Source: Deinococcus koreensis
GTDB lineage: Bacteria > Deinococcota > Deinococci > Deinococcales > Deinococcaceae
Assembly (NCBI RefSeq): GCF_002901445.1
Contig: NZ_PPPD01000001.1
Span: forward strand, 2,486,501 to 2,550,500
Direction: 5' to 3'
DNA length: 64,000 nucleotides
The notes under the pieces are model-generated. The model searched no databases. It saw nothing but the letters and a program-made list of their open reading frames with translations, and was not told the DNA's origin. Shown here piece after piece: positions 35,284 through 45,906 of the stretch. Position 1 is the stretch's first letter, and the number at the start of each line of letters is the position of its first letter. The position numbers and the translations under genes are program-made.

Positions 35284-36702
35284 ATGTTCCCACGACTGCG
35301 TACCCCGTCCCGTCCCCGCCCACCCGGCGCCGCCCTGCTGCTCGCCGGACTGCTGCTCTCCAGTTGCGCGCCCCTGCAGTACAGCGTGGACACCCGCGTC
35401 CACGACACGCGGAAGTTCACGGCCGTCATTCCGACCCTCAAGGACATCCCCGGCGCGACGCTGTACCAGGGCGTGACCCCCGGCATCCAGGGCCCGGCCG
35501 CCTACGCCATCGAGGTGCCCCAGACCTGGAACGGCACGCTGATCATGTACACCCACGGCTACGCAGGCACGGGAACCGAGCTGAAGGTGCAGACGCCCGC
35601 CCTGCGCGAGTACTGGCTCTCCCAGGGCTACGCCTGGGCCGCCAGTTCCTACAGCGCCAACTACTACGACGTGCGCGCCGGGGTCGAGGACACCAACGCC
35701 CTGGCGCTGGCCTTTCCCGCGCTGACCGGCAAGGCGAAACCGAGCAAATACCTGATCATGGGCTTCTCGATGGGCGGGCACGTGGCCGGCGCCGCCGTGG
35801 AGGCCGAGACCGCGCGCACCGCCCGGAGCCGCGTGCCCTACGCCGCCGCCATGCCCCTGTGCGGCGTGATGGATCAGGACTACGAGTTCCAGTGGCTCGG
35901 GGACTACACCCTGGCCGCCGCGCAGCTCGCCGGTACCGGGCCGAAGACCTATCCGGACGCCAGCTTCCAGAAGACCCTGCCGCAGACCCTGGGCGCGCTG
36001 TTCACCAGCACGGCCGGCCCTCTCTGGCAGGAGAACGACGGCGCGGGCGCGCGGCTGCGCGAGCTGGCCAAGTCGCTGACCGGCGGCGAACGGCCGGTGT
36101 TCGCGCTGGGCTTCCGGGTCGGGGGGCTCCAGCAGGCCGTGCTGAGCACCGGCGGCGCGGACGGCACCCTGAGCGGCATCCTGCCGCGCAACCTGTACGG
36201 CAACCAGGGCCGCACCTACCGCTGGACGACCGGCGAGGCCCCCACCCCCGAGGAGGTGGCCTTCAACGCGGCCCTGGTGCGGGTCAGCCCTGACCGCGAA
36301 CCCAACCCGCCGCGCTGGGACGGCGTGCGCTGGCTGCCGCGCGTGAACGGCGAGATCGGCGTGCCAGTGCTGACCATGCACACCACCGGGGATTTCTACG
36401 TGCCCTTCAAGCACCAGCAGCTCTACCGCCGCGCGGTGGACGCCAACGGTCATGGTGGCCTGCTCGTGCAGCGCGCCATCCGGGCGGCCGGGCACTGCGA
36501 GTTCAACGCCGCTGAACTGGTCGAGGGCTTTAACGCCCTGGTGGCCTGGGAGAAGACCGGGCAGAAGCCGGCCGGCGATGACGTCCTGACCCCCGCCGTC
36601 GTGGCTGATCCCAACTACGGCTGCGCCTACACGCGTGGCACGCGGCCCGGGGTGGCCCCCTGTCCTGGGGCTCCGGCCGGCGAAGGCCCCGCCTCGGACT
36701 GA
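35284..36702 (+). CDS. Alpha/beta-hydrolase lipoprotein
   Basis: 472 residues. A signal peptide with lipobox LLLSSC anchors it outside the membrane. The hydrolase core has an oxyanion region near MYTHGYAG, nucleophile elbow GFSMGG, acid in HTTGDFYVP and His in AAGHCEF. It resembles extracellular esterases/peptidases; substrate unknown. GGAGG lies 4 nt before the chosen ATG, five codons inside the longest frame. A TTGACA-type promoter is upstream. Confidence 0.88.
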   Translation: MFPRLRTPSRPRPPGAALLLAGLLLSSCAPLQYSVDTRVHDTRKFTAVIPTLKDIPGATLYQGVTPGIQGPAAYAIEVPQTWNGTLIMYTHGYAGTGTELKVQTPALREYWLSQGYAWAASSYSANYYDVRAGVEDTNALALAFPALTGKAKPSKYLIMGFSMGGHVAGAAVEAETARTARSRVPYAAAMPLCGVMDQDYEFQWLGDYTLAAAQLAGTGPKTYPDASFQKTLPQTLGALFTSTAGPLWQENDGAGARLRELAKSLTGGERPVFALGFRVGGLQQAVLSTGGADGTLSGILPRNLYGNQGRTYRWTTGEAPTPEEVAFNAALVRVSPDREPNPPRWDGVRWLPRVNGEIGVPVLTMHTTGDFYVPFKHQQLYRRAVDANGHGGLLVQRAIRAAGHCEFNAAELVEGFNALVAWEKTGQKPAGDDVLTPAVVADPNYGCAYTRGTRPGVAPCPGAPAGEGPASD

Positions 36703-36703
36703 C

Positions 36704-37351
36704 CTAGGCTGACCCGACCTCCGGGCTGGGCGCCTCGCCGTAGAGCACGGTGAGCAGCGCCCAGCCTTGGTTTATGGTGGCCTGCACGGCGCCGCCCCGC
36801 GTCTCGTTGCTGACCGTCCAGCCGCTGCCCAGCGGCACGTCGGCGCCGGAGAGCGGCCAGCGCACGCCGCTCAGGCTCAGGCCGCGCAGTCCCTCTCCCG
36901 CCACGACGCTCAGGATCAGACCGGGCGGCAGATCCAGGCTCAGCGGCGCCCCCGGCAGCAGGGGCCAGGCCCACTCGTCGCCGCTGCTCAGGCTCACCTG
37001 CAGCCCTTCACGCGCCAGCCGCACGCCGCCCAGCAGCAGGGCGGCCGTGTGGTCGAAGCGGCCGCCGAAGGCTCCCAGAAACACGAGCCGGGTGGCACCC
37101 CGTGCCCGCGCCACCCGCACCGCCAGTTCCGCGTCGGTCTCGTCCTTCGCGGTGGGGTGAACCTCGCGGGGGGCGTCCAGCGAGAGCCCTCCCGAGGAAT
37201 CGAAATCGCCCACCCAGACGTCCACCCGCACGCCCAGCGCGGCCGCGTGCCGGGCGCCGCCGTCGGCCGCCACGACCAGCGCCGGGCGGGGAAGGGCGAG
37301 GAGGGCCGGCGTGGCGTGCAGCCGGCCCCCCACCAGAATCCAGGCAATCAC
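36704..37351 (-). CDS. Thiamine pyrophosphokinase
   Basis: 215 residues. TPK motifs: VVAADGGARHAAALGVRVDVWVGDFDS, the TDAELAVR segment and LGAFGGRFDHTAALL; the C-terminal half has GWTVSNET and GWALLTVLYG. It uses ATP to convert thiamine directly to TPP. GTG start with TACACT 6 nt upstream, so it can be transcribed alone as well as from thiQ 26 bp before it. Its position at the end of a thiamine uptake gene set fits salvage. Confidence 0.93.
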   Translation of the reverse strand: MIAWILVGGRLHATPALLALPRPALVVAADGGARHAAALGVRVDVWVGDFDSSGGLSLDAPREVHPTAKDETDAELAVRVARARGATRLVFLGAFGGRFDHTAALLLGGVRLAREGLQVSLSSGDEWAWPLLPGAPLSLDLPPGLILSVVAGEGLRGLSLSGVRWPLSGADVPLGSGWTVSNETRGGAVQATINQGWALLTVLYGEAPSPEVGSA

Positions 37352-37357
37352 CCGGCC

Positions 37358-37363
37358 AGTGTA
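37358..37363 (-). promoter_or_regulatory. -10 box of leaderless TPK gene
   Basis: TACACT on the minus strand, 6 nt before GTG at 37351, inside the spacer and near the thiQ 3' end. Confidence 0.5.
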
Positions 37364-37377
37364 GGGCCGGGCGGCCC

Positions 37378-38352
<975 letters not shown>

Positions 38353-38380
38353 AGGGCATTGTGGCGCGTGGACAGACAAA

Positions 38381-38408
38381 CCCGGCTCCACGCTGAGCGG
38401 GAGCCGGG
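38381..38408 (-). terminator. Terminator after dps
   Basis: 8-bp stem CCCGGCTC/GAGCCGGG, loop 12 nt, followed on the minus strand by TTTGTCTG. It separates dps from thiQ transcription. Confidence 0.7.
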
Positions 38409-38452
38409 CTGGTGGGAGCGTCAGGCCAGGACGGTACTGTCAGGACAGGAGC

Positions 38453-39091
38453 TTACTTGCCGCCGTTCAGCACCGGGGCGCCGTTGTTCAGGAACGCGCC
38501 GCCGTTGGGATCGGTGTTGGTGGGCTGCAGGTGGGCGCGCATCTGCCACTGGAACTTCTCGATGTCGTGCTCGACTTCCTGCAGCAGGTTGGCAGTGGTC
38601 GGGTCGACCTTCTCCACATCGTCGATGCGCCCCCGCAGCCGGCCGCCGACCGTGACGTACTGCTGGCTGAAGAAGTTCAGCACCCGCGCGTCGTCGATGA
38701 AGCCGCCGGGAATTTCGGGGAGGTTGGAGCTGCCCACGATCACCGGGGCGCGGCCGTCCGAGCTGGAGCCGATGGCCAGCAGGCGCTCGGCCACGTCGTC
38801 GGCGTGCTTGGCGATGATCTCGTAGTGCTCCTGCAGCAGCTCGTGCAGCGGGTAGTACAGCGCGCCGCTGACGTTCCAGTGCGCCTGCTTGGTCTGCAGC
38901 TGCAGCGCCTGCAGTTCGGTCAGGGTGCTCTGCAGCGCCTGGGTGCTCTTCATCCGGTCGCTGGTGCCGGTATGGGGCAGGGTGGTCATCTGGTTGACGG
39001 GCCTCGTGCCCGCGCTCTGGCCCGTGCTCTGGGCAGAGGCGAGACTGAGGGGAGCGAGCAGCAGGGCGGACAGGATCAGGATTCGGTTCAT
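38453..39091 (-). CDS. Dps-family ferritin-like protein with signal peptide
   Basis: 212 residues. Starts with a clear signal peptide (MNRILILSALLLAPLSLASAQ), so it is exported, like the known second Dps (Dps2) of D. radiodurans. The ferritin-like core has TKQAHWNVSG.YYPLHELLQEHYE and HADDVAERLLAIG, the Dps ferroxidase residues His, Asp and Glu. The C-terminal tail is rich in Asn/Gly. It would store iron and limit peroxide damage outside the cytoplasm. Located between thiP and thiQ on the same strand, with its own terminator. Confidence 0.9.
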   Translation of the reverse strand: MNRILILSALLLAPLSLASAQSTGQSAGTRPVNQMTTLPHTGTSDRMKSTQALQSTLTELQALQLQTKQAHWNVSGALYYPLHELLQEHYEIIAKHADDVAERLLAIGSSSDGRAPVIVGSSNLPEIPGGFIDDARVLNFFSQQYVTVGGRLRGRIDDVEKVDPTTANLLQEVEHDIEKFQWQMRAHLQPTNTDPNGGAFLNNGAPVLNGGK

Positions 39092-39276
39092 GGGCAACTC
39101 CGGGTGGGATCGATTCGTCGGATGACGTAGACCGGAGTCTGCCCTGTCGCCCAACTAAAGGAATGAGCCTGAACATCATGAACCGCTGGTTTAAGTTGTA
39201 TCAAATGGCTCAGTAGCGTTAACAGCCAGATGAAATCGAATTGAAATATCCGTTGTTTTTGGTGGCGGCCCCCTCT
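39092..39276. other. AT-richer gap with possible dps promoter
   Basis: Much richer in A/T than the rest of the window. On the minus strand TTGATA and, 18 nt on, CATGAT could form the dps promoter. An A/T-rich CAAAAACAACGGATATTTC stretch follows the thiP stop; no clear hairpin. Confidence 0.4.
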
Positions 39277-40818
39277 TCAGGTTACCTCTCCCGCTCCGCC
39301 GTCCAGCAGAGTGAAGGCCGCCGTGGACAGCAGCAGCAGCAGGGTCGCCAGCGCGCAGGCCTCGCCCAGATTGCGCTCGCCGGGGCGGCCCAGCCGGTCG
39401 TACAGGCCGGTGCTCAGCGTCGCCCACTCCGGGCGCGTGAGCACCAGCGTGGCGCCGAATTCGCCCAGCACGGTCGCCAGGGCCAGCGCGCCGCCGCCCC
39501 GCAGCGCAGGCAGGGTCAGGGGGAAGGTGACGGTGCGGTGGGCACCCCCGGACGATGCCCCCAGCGTGCGGGCGGCCTCGTGCAGCCGGGGGGGCAGGGC
39601 GCGCAGGGCGGGCAGCAGCGAGCGCACCACCAGCGGCAGGGCCAGCAGCGTGTAGGCCGCGATCAGCATCGGCAGCGTGGCCGTGAGCGCCGGGTAGGCC
39701 AGCAGGTAGCCGACCGCCAGACTGACCGGCGAGACCATGAGCGGCAGCAGCGTCGCGAGATCGAGCAGCCGCGACCCCGCCCGCCACGCGCCCAGCGCGA
39801 ACAGCCCGCCCAGGAGCGTGGCCCCCAGCAGGGCCAGCCCCGCGAAGCGAACGGTGTTGCCCACCAGCAGGCCGGTCTCGGGGTCGGCCAGCACCGCCGT
39901 CCAGTACCCCAGCGTCGGCCCGGCGGCGCCCAGTATGCCGCGCGCCGCCACGGCCAGCAGCGGTGCGAAGCAGATCAGCAGGGTCAGGCCGCCCAGAACC
40001 AGGAGGCCCGCCAGTGCCCCGCCCCTCGCCCGCGGCAGCCCGGCCGCCGGCACCCCCGTTCCGCCGCGCCCCAGCGAGACGTAGGCCCAGGTCGCCAGCA
40101 GCGTCAGTACCAGTTGCCCCACGATCAGGGCGCTGGCCTCGGGCAGCCGCAGCTGCGAGGCGCTCTGGTAGATCTCGACCTCCAGGGTCGCGGCGCGCTC
40201 GCCGCCCAGGGCCAGCGGCAGCCCGAAGCTGAGCGCCGAGTACAGAAAGACCAGCACCGCGCCCGCCGCCAGCCCCGGCAGGGCCAGCGGCAGAGCCACG
40301 CCCAGCGCCGCCCGCCACGCCGGCGCGCCCAGCGAGCGCGCCGCGCCGATCAGGCTGGGGGAGACCCGCGAGAAGCCCCCGTAGGCCAGCCGCACCATCA
40401 CCGGCAGGTTGAAGAACAGGTTGCCCAGAATCAGGAGCACCGGCGTGTCGGACACGTCCAGGCCGCTCAGGCGGGTCAGGACGCCCTGCGGCCCCAGCAG
40501 CGCCGACAGGCCCAGCACCGCCACCAGGGTCGGGGTCACGAAGGGCAGCAGCAGGAGTCGCAGGAACAGCACCTTGCCGGGCAGGCTGTAGCGCGAGAGC
40601 AGGTAGGCCAGCGGGGCGCCGATCAGAAGGGCGAGCAGGGCGGTGGCGCCCGCCTGGGCCAGTGTCCACAGCAGGCGGCCCTGGAAATAGGCGCCTTCCC
40701 AGATGGTGAAGTTGATGCCGCCTTCCCGCAGGGTTCTGACGAGGGGGACGACGAGGAAGAACAGGGTGAAGAGGAGGGCGGGGAGGGCGAGGAGATAGGG
40801 TCTGACGTTGCGGGGCAC
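39277..40818 (-). CDS. thiP: Thiamine ABC transporter permease
   Basis: 513 residues with about 12 membrane segments in two homologous halves, the ThiP/FbpB architecture. Two EAA loops are present: [27 protein letters not shown] near residue 158-185 and [27 protein letters not shown] near 418-445. It forms the channel for thiamine with ThiQ and ThiB. On the same strand as thiB, but 545 bp of repeat-rich spacer separate them. Confidence 0.9.
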   Translation of the reverse strand: MPRNVRPYLLALPALLFTLFFLVVPLVRTLREGGINFTIWEGAYFQGRLLWTLAQAGATALLALLIGAPLAYLLSRYSLPGKVLFLRLLLLPFVTPTLVAVLGLSALLGPQGVLTRLSGLDVSDTPVLLILGNLFFNLPVMVRLAYGGFSRVSPSLIGAARSLGAPAWRAALGVALPLALPGLAAGAVLVFLYSALSFGLPLALGGERAATLEVEIYQSASQLRLPEASALIVGQLVLTLLATWAYVSLGRGGTGVPAAGLPRARGGALAGLLVLGGLTLLICFAPLLAVAARGILGAAGPTLGYWTAVLADPETGLLVGNTVRFAGLALLGATLLGGLFALGAWRAGSRLLDLATLLPLMVSPVSLAVGYLLAYPALTATLPMLIAAYTLLALPLVVRSLLPALRALPPRLHEAARTLGASSGGAHRTVTFPLTLPALRGGGALALATVLGEFGATLVLTRPEWATLSTGLYDRLGRPGERNLGEACALATLLLLLSTAAFTLLDGGAGEVT

Positions 40819-41055
40819 GGCTTACCCACCCCCCAGCCCCCTACCCAAAGGGCAGGGGGAGCAGCGCTGCGCTCGGCAAGAGGTTCTACTTGACCGTCGT
40901 GTTCGTTCATCGCGCCGACGTGTCCGGCCTCGACGCCATCCTGTCGTTCCGCGATAGGCCCGCGCGCTGCGCGCACGACGGCCGGTGGCGGCCTGCGGTG
41001 AGATGCCGGGCGGGACGCTTGGAACGGCTGATCGACTTTTAGGGACAGGGATCAA

Positions 41056-41100
41056 GCCTCCCTCTCTCCTCCTGAGGCTCGTAGCGCTGCCCAGCAGACC
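41056..41100. repeat. Dispersed repeat matching the Nudix-pheT spacer
   Basis: CTCCCTCTCTCCTCCTGAGG then CTCGTAGCGCTGCCC matches 14504-14545 with few differences. Confidence 0.5.
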
Positions 41101-41125
41101 TGCATTGCTTCGCAGTAAAGGCGTG

Positions 41126-41305
41126 TGATCAATGGTGCGGACACTTTCCACACCGAGCTGCATTGATGGCGATGAATACGATGTTTCCGCTCCTCCCCCT
41201 TGATGGGGGAGGTTGGGAGGGGGTGAGCAAGTCTGACGTTCCAGACGACAGTATTCAATTTCGCAGATCACTGCGCTCTGAACCTGTCCGCACCATATGT
41301 GATCA
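41126..41305. repeat. 180-bp unit with inverted TGATCA...GGTGCGGACA ends
   Basis: TGATCA-AT-GGTGCGGACA at 41126-41143 and the complement of TGATCA-CATAT-GGTGCGGACA at 41285-41305 form ends of a 180-bp unit. It has no ORF of its own and resembles a miniature inverted-repeat element. Confidence 0.45.
41189..41228. repeat. Dispersed palindromic repeat, copy 2
   Basis: GCTCCTCCCCC-TTGAT-GGGGGAGGTTGGGAGG, almost identical to 3902-3943. Confidence 0.6.
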
Positions 41306-41363
41306 TCGTTCCCACTCATATCAGCGACGCCTCATTCCTCATCACTCATCCCTCTTCCCCAGC

Positions 41364-42392
41364 TCAGCGGGCCCGCAGAACCTGCGTGACCCAGGCGTCC
41401 ACGAGGCGCTGCGGGTTGGTGGGGACGCTGGCCTTCACGGTGTCGGCGGGGGGCTGCTGGGCAAACCTGAACACCGGGTCGAGCTTCACGCCGCTCACCG
41501 CCGGATAGACCCACATGCGGGTGGGGATGTCGGCCTGCACGGCGGGGCTGAGCATGAAGTCCACGAAGCGGCGGGCCAGCTCGGGCTGTTTCGTGCCTTT
41601 CAGAACCCCCACGCCTTCCAGTTGCCGCCAGGTGGAGCCGGGCAGGAACAGATTGGCGGTCGGCGCCTGGGCGGGCAGCTTGGCGGGGTCGTAGCCGTCG
41701 GCGTAGAAGACCTCGGCGGCGGGGCTGCTGGCATAGCTGAGCACAATGGGGTACTTGCCCCCGTTGCGGCTGAAGTCCTTGTAATAGGCGTCGCTCCAGC
41801 CGCGCGTGACCTTCATGCCGTTCGTGCGGGCAGCCTCCCACCAGGCCCAGGCACCGGCCTCGCCGAAGTGGTTCACGGTGGCGAGCAGGAAGGCCAGGCC
41901 AGGGCTGGACGTCGCTGGAGAGGCGACCACGGTCAATTTCGCGTACTGGGGGCTTTTCAGGTCGTCCAGGCTGCGGGGCAGCGCCAGCCCCGCCTTCTGG
42001 AAGTACGCGCGGTCGTAGTTCAGGGCCACGTCGCCGTAGTCCACGGTGGTCAGCAGTCCCGTGTCGTCCAGGCGCTGTGCGGCGGGCACCCTCGACCCGT
42101 TCGCCGGGCGGTAGGGGCTCAGCAGGTCGGCGGCCTTCGCGCGGGCCAGCAGGGCATTGTCCAGGCCGTACACCACGTCGGCAATCGGGGCGCGGCGGGT
42201 CAGGATCAGGCGGTTCAGCAGCTCGCCGGCGTCGCCGCCCTTCACGAAGCGCACCTTCGCGCCATGGGCCGCCTCGAACTGCGCCACGAGCTTCCTGTCC
42301 AGCGAGAAGGAATCGTGGGTGGCCACCGTCAGGGTGGTCTGGGCGTGCGCGGCTCCGGTCAGGAGCAGGCCAAGCAGAACGGTTCTACGCAT
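41364..42392 (-). CDS. thiB: Thiamine ABC transporter substrate-binding protein
   Basis: 342 residues. Signal peptide [18 protein letters not shown], then [42 protein letters not shown] and [10 protein letters not shown], matching the ThiB family of periplasmic-type thiamine/TPP binding proteins. Start set at MRRT, directly after a riboswitch-linked terminator; the longer frame would translate the riboswitch region. It is the first gene behind the TPP riboswitch. Confidence 0.95.
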   Translation of the reverse strand: MRRTVLLGLLLTGAAHAQTTLTVATHDSFSLDRKLVAQFEAAHGAKVRFVKGGDAGELLNRLILTRRAPIADVVYGLDNALLARAKAADLLSPYRPANGSRVPAAQRLDDTGLLTTVDYGDVALNYDRAYFQKAGLALPRSLDDLKSPQYAKLTVVASPATSSPGLAFLLATVNHFGEAGAWAWWEAARTNGMKVTRGWSDAYYKDFSRNGGKYPIVLSYASSPAAEVFYADGYDPAKLPAQAPTANLFLPGSTWRQLEGVGVLKGTKQPELARRFVDFMLSPAVQADIPTRMWVYPAVSGVKLDPVFRFAQQPPADTVKASVPTNPQRLVDAWVTQVLRAR

Positions 42393-42418
42393 AAAAATCC
42401 CCCTCGCGTCACGAGGGG
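42393..42418 (-). terminator. Riboswitch expression-platform terminator before thiB
   Basis: On the minus strand CCCCTCG-TGACG-CGAGGGG is followed by GATTTTT and immediately the ATG of thiB. The right arm also holds the only purine-rich ribosome-binding stretch, so the hairpin could block both transcription and translation. Confidence 0.8.
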
Positions 42419-42450
42419 AAGCGGGGAAGGCAGCCTGTCGCTGGCTTCCG

Positions 42451-42540
42451 GTCACGCTCCCTCCGCCGGAATGACCCGGATCAGGTTCCTGGGGTATGTC
42501 TCAGCCCTGCCGACTGCTCGGTCAGGGCACCCCCGGTGAC
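42451..42540 (-). promoter_or_regulatory. TPP riboswitch (THI element)
   Basis: On the minus strand all THI-box blocks are present: GGGGGTGCC, GGCTGAGA, ACCCC, GAACCTGATC, CGGGTCATTCCGGCG and GAGGGA. P1 is GTCAC (42540-42536) with GTGAC (42455-42451). A hairpin GGAAGCCAGC/GGCTGCCTTCC and a terminator follow. TPP binding should switch off thiB expression. Confidence 0.97.
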
Positions 42541-42548
42541 GCGTGGGC

Positions 42549-42554
42549 AGCATA
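42549..42554 (-). promoter_or_regulatory. -10 box of the riboswitch transcript
   Basis: TATGCT on the minus strand, 8 nt before the riboswitch P1. It is only ~30 bp from the divergent Nudix start. Confidence 0.6.
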
Positions 42555-42582
42555 GCGCACCCCCGGCATGCCACCCTGGGCC

Positions 42583-43041
42583 ATGGGCTTCAATCTGCTG
42601 GTGTGGGTCGTGGTGCAAGGCGCGTCCGGGCGCGTGCTGCTGGGGCGCCGGGACGGATCGGCCTACGGGCACGGGCTGTGGGGGCTGCCGGGGGGGCAGG
42701 TGGAGAGTGGCGAGGGCCTGCAGGACGCCGCCGCGCGGGAACTGTGCGAGGAAACGGGGCTGGAGGTCTCGCCAGAGGCCCTGGGGGTGCTCGGCGTCCG
42801 CCGGTATGCGGTGGATGGGGTGCAGGGCACCGATTTCCTGTTCCTGGCCCGGAGCTGGGCCGGCGAGCCACAGCCGCTCCACAAAACCTCCGAGGTCGGG
42901 TGGTTCGCCCCGGACGCCCTGCCCGCCGACTCGCTGCTCTGGCTCCCGGCACTGCTGGACGTCCATCTGCGGGGCGGCGCCCTCGTGACGGAGCAACTGG
43001 AGGATGTGCGCTCGGCCCGCCCTCTGATGGGCGCGCCGTGA
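42583..43041 (+). CDS. Nudix hydrolase, tandem copy 1
   Basis: 152 residues from [11 protein letters not shown]; an ATG five codons upstream is possible, but the start matches the paralogue next door. Intact Nudix box [24 protein letters not shown]. About half of the residues match the following gene (e.g. [15 protein letters not shown] against DAHLLGG), so the pair is a tandem duplication. Divergent from the TPP-riboswitch transcript. Substrate unknown. Confidence 0.9.
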   Translation: MGFNLLVWVVVQGASGRVLLGRRDGSAYGHGLWGLPGGQVESGEGLQDAAARELCEETGLEVSPEALGVLGVRRYAVDGVQGTDFLFLARSWAGEPQPLHKTSEVGWFAPDALPADSLLWLPALLDVHLRGGALVTEQLEDVRSARPLMGAP

Positions 43042-43487
43042 CCTTCCACCTCGTCTCCTGGCTGATCGTGCAGGACGCCTCTGGGAGCGTTCTGCTGGGG
43101 CGCCGCGCGGGCACGTCCTACGGCGAGGGGCGGTGGGGGCTGCCGGGGGGACGGGTGGAGGCGGGCGAGCGGCTGGCCGACGCCGCCGTACGAGAGGCGC
43201 TCGAGGAGGTCGGGCTCAGGGTGGACGCCGACTCGCTGGAGACGCTGGGGCTGTGCCGCTACGACCTGGAGGGCACCCAGGGCGCCGACTGCTTCTTCCG
43301 GGCCCGGGTCTGGGCGGGCGAGCCGGCGCCGCTCGACAAGACCTCGGCGGTCGGCTGGTTCGCGCCGGACGCGCTGCCGCCGGAAACCCTTCCCTGGCTC
43401 CCTGGCGTGCTGGACGCGCATCTGCTGGGCGGCGTGCGGCTTTCCGAGATGCTGGACGGCTGGGCGGGGCTGCGGGCGCTGCTCTGA
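43038..43487 (+). CDS. Nudix hydrolase, tandem copy 2
   Basis: 149 residues from a GTG overlapping the first copy's stop (GTGA), so translationally coupled. Nudix box [24 protein letters not shown] is complete. It shares VLLGRR, AGEPxPLx[12 protein letters not shown] and the C-terminal layout with copy 1. Divergence between copies suggests an old duplication with possible change of substrate. Confidence 0.9.
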   Translation: MTFHLVSWLIVQDASGSVLLGRRAGTSYGEGRWGLPGGRVEAGERLADAAVREALEEVGLRVDADSLETLGLCRYDLEGTQGADCFFRARVWAGEPAPLDKTSAVGWFAPDALPPETLPWLPGVLDAHLLGGVRLSEMLDGWAGLRALL

Positions 43488-43500
43488 GCAGGGATATCTG

Positions 43501-43564
43501 TAAATGAACGGACGCTGATGGCGCCGATTCCTTCCGTCTGAAATACTTCCAGATGAAATGAACG
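43501..43564 (+). promoter_or_regulatory. Possible MarR operator region
   Basis: AAATGAACG occurs at 43502 and again over the marR start (43556), and TTCCGTCTGAAA/TTCCAGATGAAA form a near direct repeat. TCTG-N9-CAGA is a weak palindrome. Confidence 0.3.
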
Positions 43565-44028
43565 TACCCACCCCCTCTTCCACCCAGGCGCAGACCGACG
43601 AGCTGTACGAGGTCGTGCGCCTGACCCTGCGCCTTTCGCGGCGCTTCCGGCAGGTGCTGGACGAGCCGCTGGAAGGCGCGCTGGGCCTGAACACCAAGGA
43701 ACTCGTGGTGCTGGCCGCCATCATGGACGGCGCGCAGACGCCGGGCCGGATCGCGGCGGCGCAGAACCTCCCCGCGCCGACGGTCACCCGCATCGTGTCC
43801 AAACTGGTGGAGGCCGGGCTGGTCGAGCGTGTGACCGACCCCGGCGATCTGCGCCGCGTCGAGCTGCGGCTGACTCCCCAGGGCGCCGCTACCCGCGCCC
43901 GCGTCCGGGCGACCGGGCAGGACATCGTGCAGGCCCACTTCGGGCATCTGCCGGCAGCCACCGTGCGGGCCGCTCTGGACGCCCTGAGGACACTGACGGC
44001 CACCCTGAGCCCCGGAGGCGCCGCATGA
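43558..44028 (+). CDS. MarR family transcriptional regulator
   Basis: 156 residues. MarR winged helix: [64 protein letters not shown] (shown only as the recognised block, residues ~47-110). ATGA overlap with the downstream efflux gene indicates it controls that pump. The upstream region has an AAATGAACG direct repeat and TCTG-N9-CAGA, possible operators. Confidence 0.92.
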   Translation: MNVPTPSSTQAQTDELYEVVRLTLRLSRRFRQVLDEPLEGALGLNTKELVVLAAIMDGAQTPGRIAAAQNLPAPTVTRIVSKLVEAGLVERVTDPGDLRRVELRLTPQGAATRARVRATGQDIVQAHFGHLPAATVRAALDALRTLTATLSPGGAA

Positions 44029-45644
44029 CCGCCCCCCGTCCTGTCCAGGCCAGCCTGACCCACCGCGAGAAGATTCTGGCGTTCGTCGGCGTGCTCACCG
44101 TCCTCTTTCTCGCCTCGCTGAACATGACCGTGGTGGGCAGCGCCATGCCGCGCGTCATCAGCGACCTGGGGGGCTTTCACCTGTATGCCTGGGCGTTCAC
44201 GGCGTATTCGCTGACCACCACCATCACCATCCCCATCGTGGGCACCATCAGCGACCGGTTCGGGCGGCGGCCGCTGCTGCTGTTCGGGATCGCGGTGTTC
44301 GCGCTGGGTTCCGTGGCGCTGGGCTTCGTGTCCAGCATGGAGCAGCTGATCTTCTGGCGGGCCGTGCAGGGCATCGGCGGCGGCACCCTGATGGCGATGA
44401 GCTTTACGGCCATCGCCGACATCTTCACGCCCATCGAGCGGGGGCGCTACCAGGGCTACACGGGCGCCGTATGGGGCGTGAGTTCGGTGGTCGGCCCGCT
44501 GGTCGGCGGCTTCCTGACCGATCACCTGGGCTGGCGCAGCGTGTTCTTCGTCAATACGCCCTTCGCGCTGCTGGCGGCGTTCGTCATCTGGCGCTTCTTC
44601 CGCCTGCCCGCCACGGGCGCCCGTGGCCACTTCGACGCGCTGGGCGCCGCGCTGCTGGCCGGCGCGGTCACGACCCTGACCCTGGCGATGTCGTGGGGCG
44701 GGGCCACCTACGCCTGGGACAGCCCGCGCATCCTGGGCCTGCTGGTCGCCACGCTGGGGCTGGGCCTGTGGTACGCCCGCCACAGCCGCGCGCAGGAACG
44801 CCCGATCCTCGACCTGCGGCTGATGCGCGACCGCTCCATCGCCCTGGCGTCGCTGGCGGGCTTTCTGGTGAGCGCGGGGATGTTCGCCGCGATCCTGTAC
44901 CTGCCGCTGTACATGCAGGGCGTGCGCGGCGCGAGCGCCTCGGGCAGCGGGCTGGCCCTGGCCCCGCTGATGGGCGGCATGATCCTGACCAGCACGCTGT
45001 CCGGGCAGTGGGTCAGCCGCACCGGGCGCTACAAGACGCTGGTGGTGCTGGGCGCCCTGGTCGCCACCGGCGCACTGGTGCTGGCGGGGCACCTCAGCCT
45101 GGGAACCCCGCTGTGGGCGGCGGTGGGCATCATGATCCTGCTCGGCCTGGGCCTGGGGCCGGTGAACAGCCAGCTCACCCTGGCGGTGCAGAACGCCGCG
45201 CCACGCGAGCAGCTGGGCAGCGCCACGGGCGGCAACCAGTTCTTCCGGCAGATCGGCGGCACGCTGGCGGTGAGCCTGTTCGGCGCGCTGGTGAACGCGC
45301 AACTCGCGGCGAACCTGGGCCGGGAACTGCCGGCCGGCGCCCAGAGCCTGCCGGCGCCCGTGCAGGCCGCCATCGCCAACCCGAACGTGCTGAGCAGCGA
45401 ACAGGCCCAGCAGGGGCTGCGCGCCGCCCTGGACGGCGCCGGTCAGGGAGAGCTGTTCGCCCCGGTACTGGACGCGCTGCGAAGCGTCCTGATGGGCGCC
45501 ATCGACCACGTGTTCCTGGTGTCGGCGGGGCTGGTGGGCCTGGCGTTCCTGGTCACCGTGATGCTCCCCGAGCGGCCCCTGAAGGGTGTCCGGGCGGCGC
45601 CGGCCGAAGCTCAGCCCAGCGCGCAGGCGGCGGCGACGGACTGA
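44025..45644 (+). CDS. DHA2-family MFS drug efflux transporter
   Basis: 539 residues with ~14 membrane segments, the DHA2 (EmrB/QacA) size. Motif [14 protein letters not shown], motif C region [31 protein letters not shown] and C-terminal [26 protein letters not shown] are diagnostic. It exports toxic compounds using the proton gradient; substrate unknown. Overlaps and is presumably regulated by the upstream MarR gene. Confidence 0.93.
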   Translation: MTAPRPVQASLTHREKILAFVGVLTVLFLASLNMTVVGSAMPRVISDLGGFHLYAWAFTAYSLTTTITIPIVGTISDRFGRRPLLLFGIAVFALGSVALGFVSSMEQLIFWRAVQGIGGGTLMAMSFTAIADIFTPIERGRYQGYTGAVWGVSSVVGPLVGGFLTDHLGWRSVFFVNTPFALLAAFVIWRFFRLPATGARGHFDALGAALLAGAVTTLTLAMSWGGATYAWDSPRILGLLVATLGLGLWYARHSRAQERPILDLRLMRDRSIALASLAGFLVSAGMFAAILYLPLYMQGVRGASASGSGLALAPLMGGMILTSTLSGQWVSRTGRYKTLVVLGALVATGALVLAGHLSLGTPLWAAVGIMILLGLGLGPVNSQLTLAVQNAAPREQLGSATGGNQFFRQIGGTLAVSLFGALVNAQLAANLGRELPAGAQSLPAPVQAAIANPNVLSSEQAQQGLRAALDGAGQGELFAPVLDALRSVLMGAIDHVFLVSAGLVGLAFLVTVMLPERPLKGVRAAPAEAQPSAQAAATD

Positions 45645-45691
45645 GCGGGGGAGAGACGGAGAGAGGAGTGGTATGGGCGCCGTAGCTGGAA

Positions 45692-45786
45692 GGCGACCCC
45701 TCCGCCCCTGCGGGGCACCTCCCCTTAAAAGGGAGGCAAGAACAGCATGGCCCGCACGCCCTTATTGCCTCCTCTGGAGGGGAACA
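45692..45786. repeat. Composite palindromic repeat, copy A
   Basis: GGCGACCCCTCCGCCCC, then CCTCCCCTTAAAAGGGAGGC, AAGAACAGCATGG and a second inverted half. Its first half matches 61252-61306 almost throughout, and both have a second inverted block ending GGGTTCA. Confidence 0.65.
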
Positions 45787-45893
45787 GGCTGAGGGTTCAT
45801 CCGCAGCGCCACCGAAGACTGACTCCCACGCCCCAATCCGCCCCCGCCCCTTTCGCCTTCCTCCATCCACCATCACCCGGCCACCATCTGCTC

Positions 45894-45899
45894 TAGGCT
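45894..45899 (+). promoter_or_regulatory. -10 box of leaderless FAD oxidoreductase gene
   Basis: TAGGCT followed by 7 nt and ATG at 45907. Confidence 0.5.
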
Positions 45900-45906
45900 G
45901 TGCCTC

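Larger units (their letters stand above)
40819..41363. other. Repeat-rich non-coding spacer between thiB and thiP
   Basis: No gene. From left: a C/G-rich hairpin region (40823-40885), a GC-rich stretch, a repeat block matching 14504-14545 (41056-41100), an imperfect inverted pair enclosing a 180-bp unit (41126-41305) with another palindrome inside, and a CTCATTCCTCATCACTCATCC-type end. It probably disrupts operon continuity. Confidence 0.6.

Noticed and set aside
39241..40893. 550-codon plus frame across thiP
   Set aside because: Antisense shadow (Gln/Arg-rich); thiP has clear membrane segments and EAA loops.
42663..45509. 948-codon minus frame antisense to Nudix, MarR and MFS genes
   Set aside because: Crosses several well-supported plus-strand genes and has Gln/Arg/His shadow composition.
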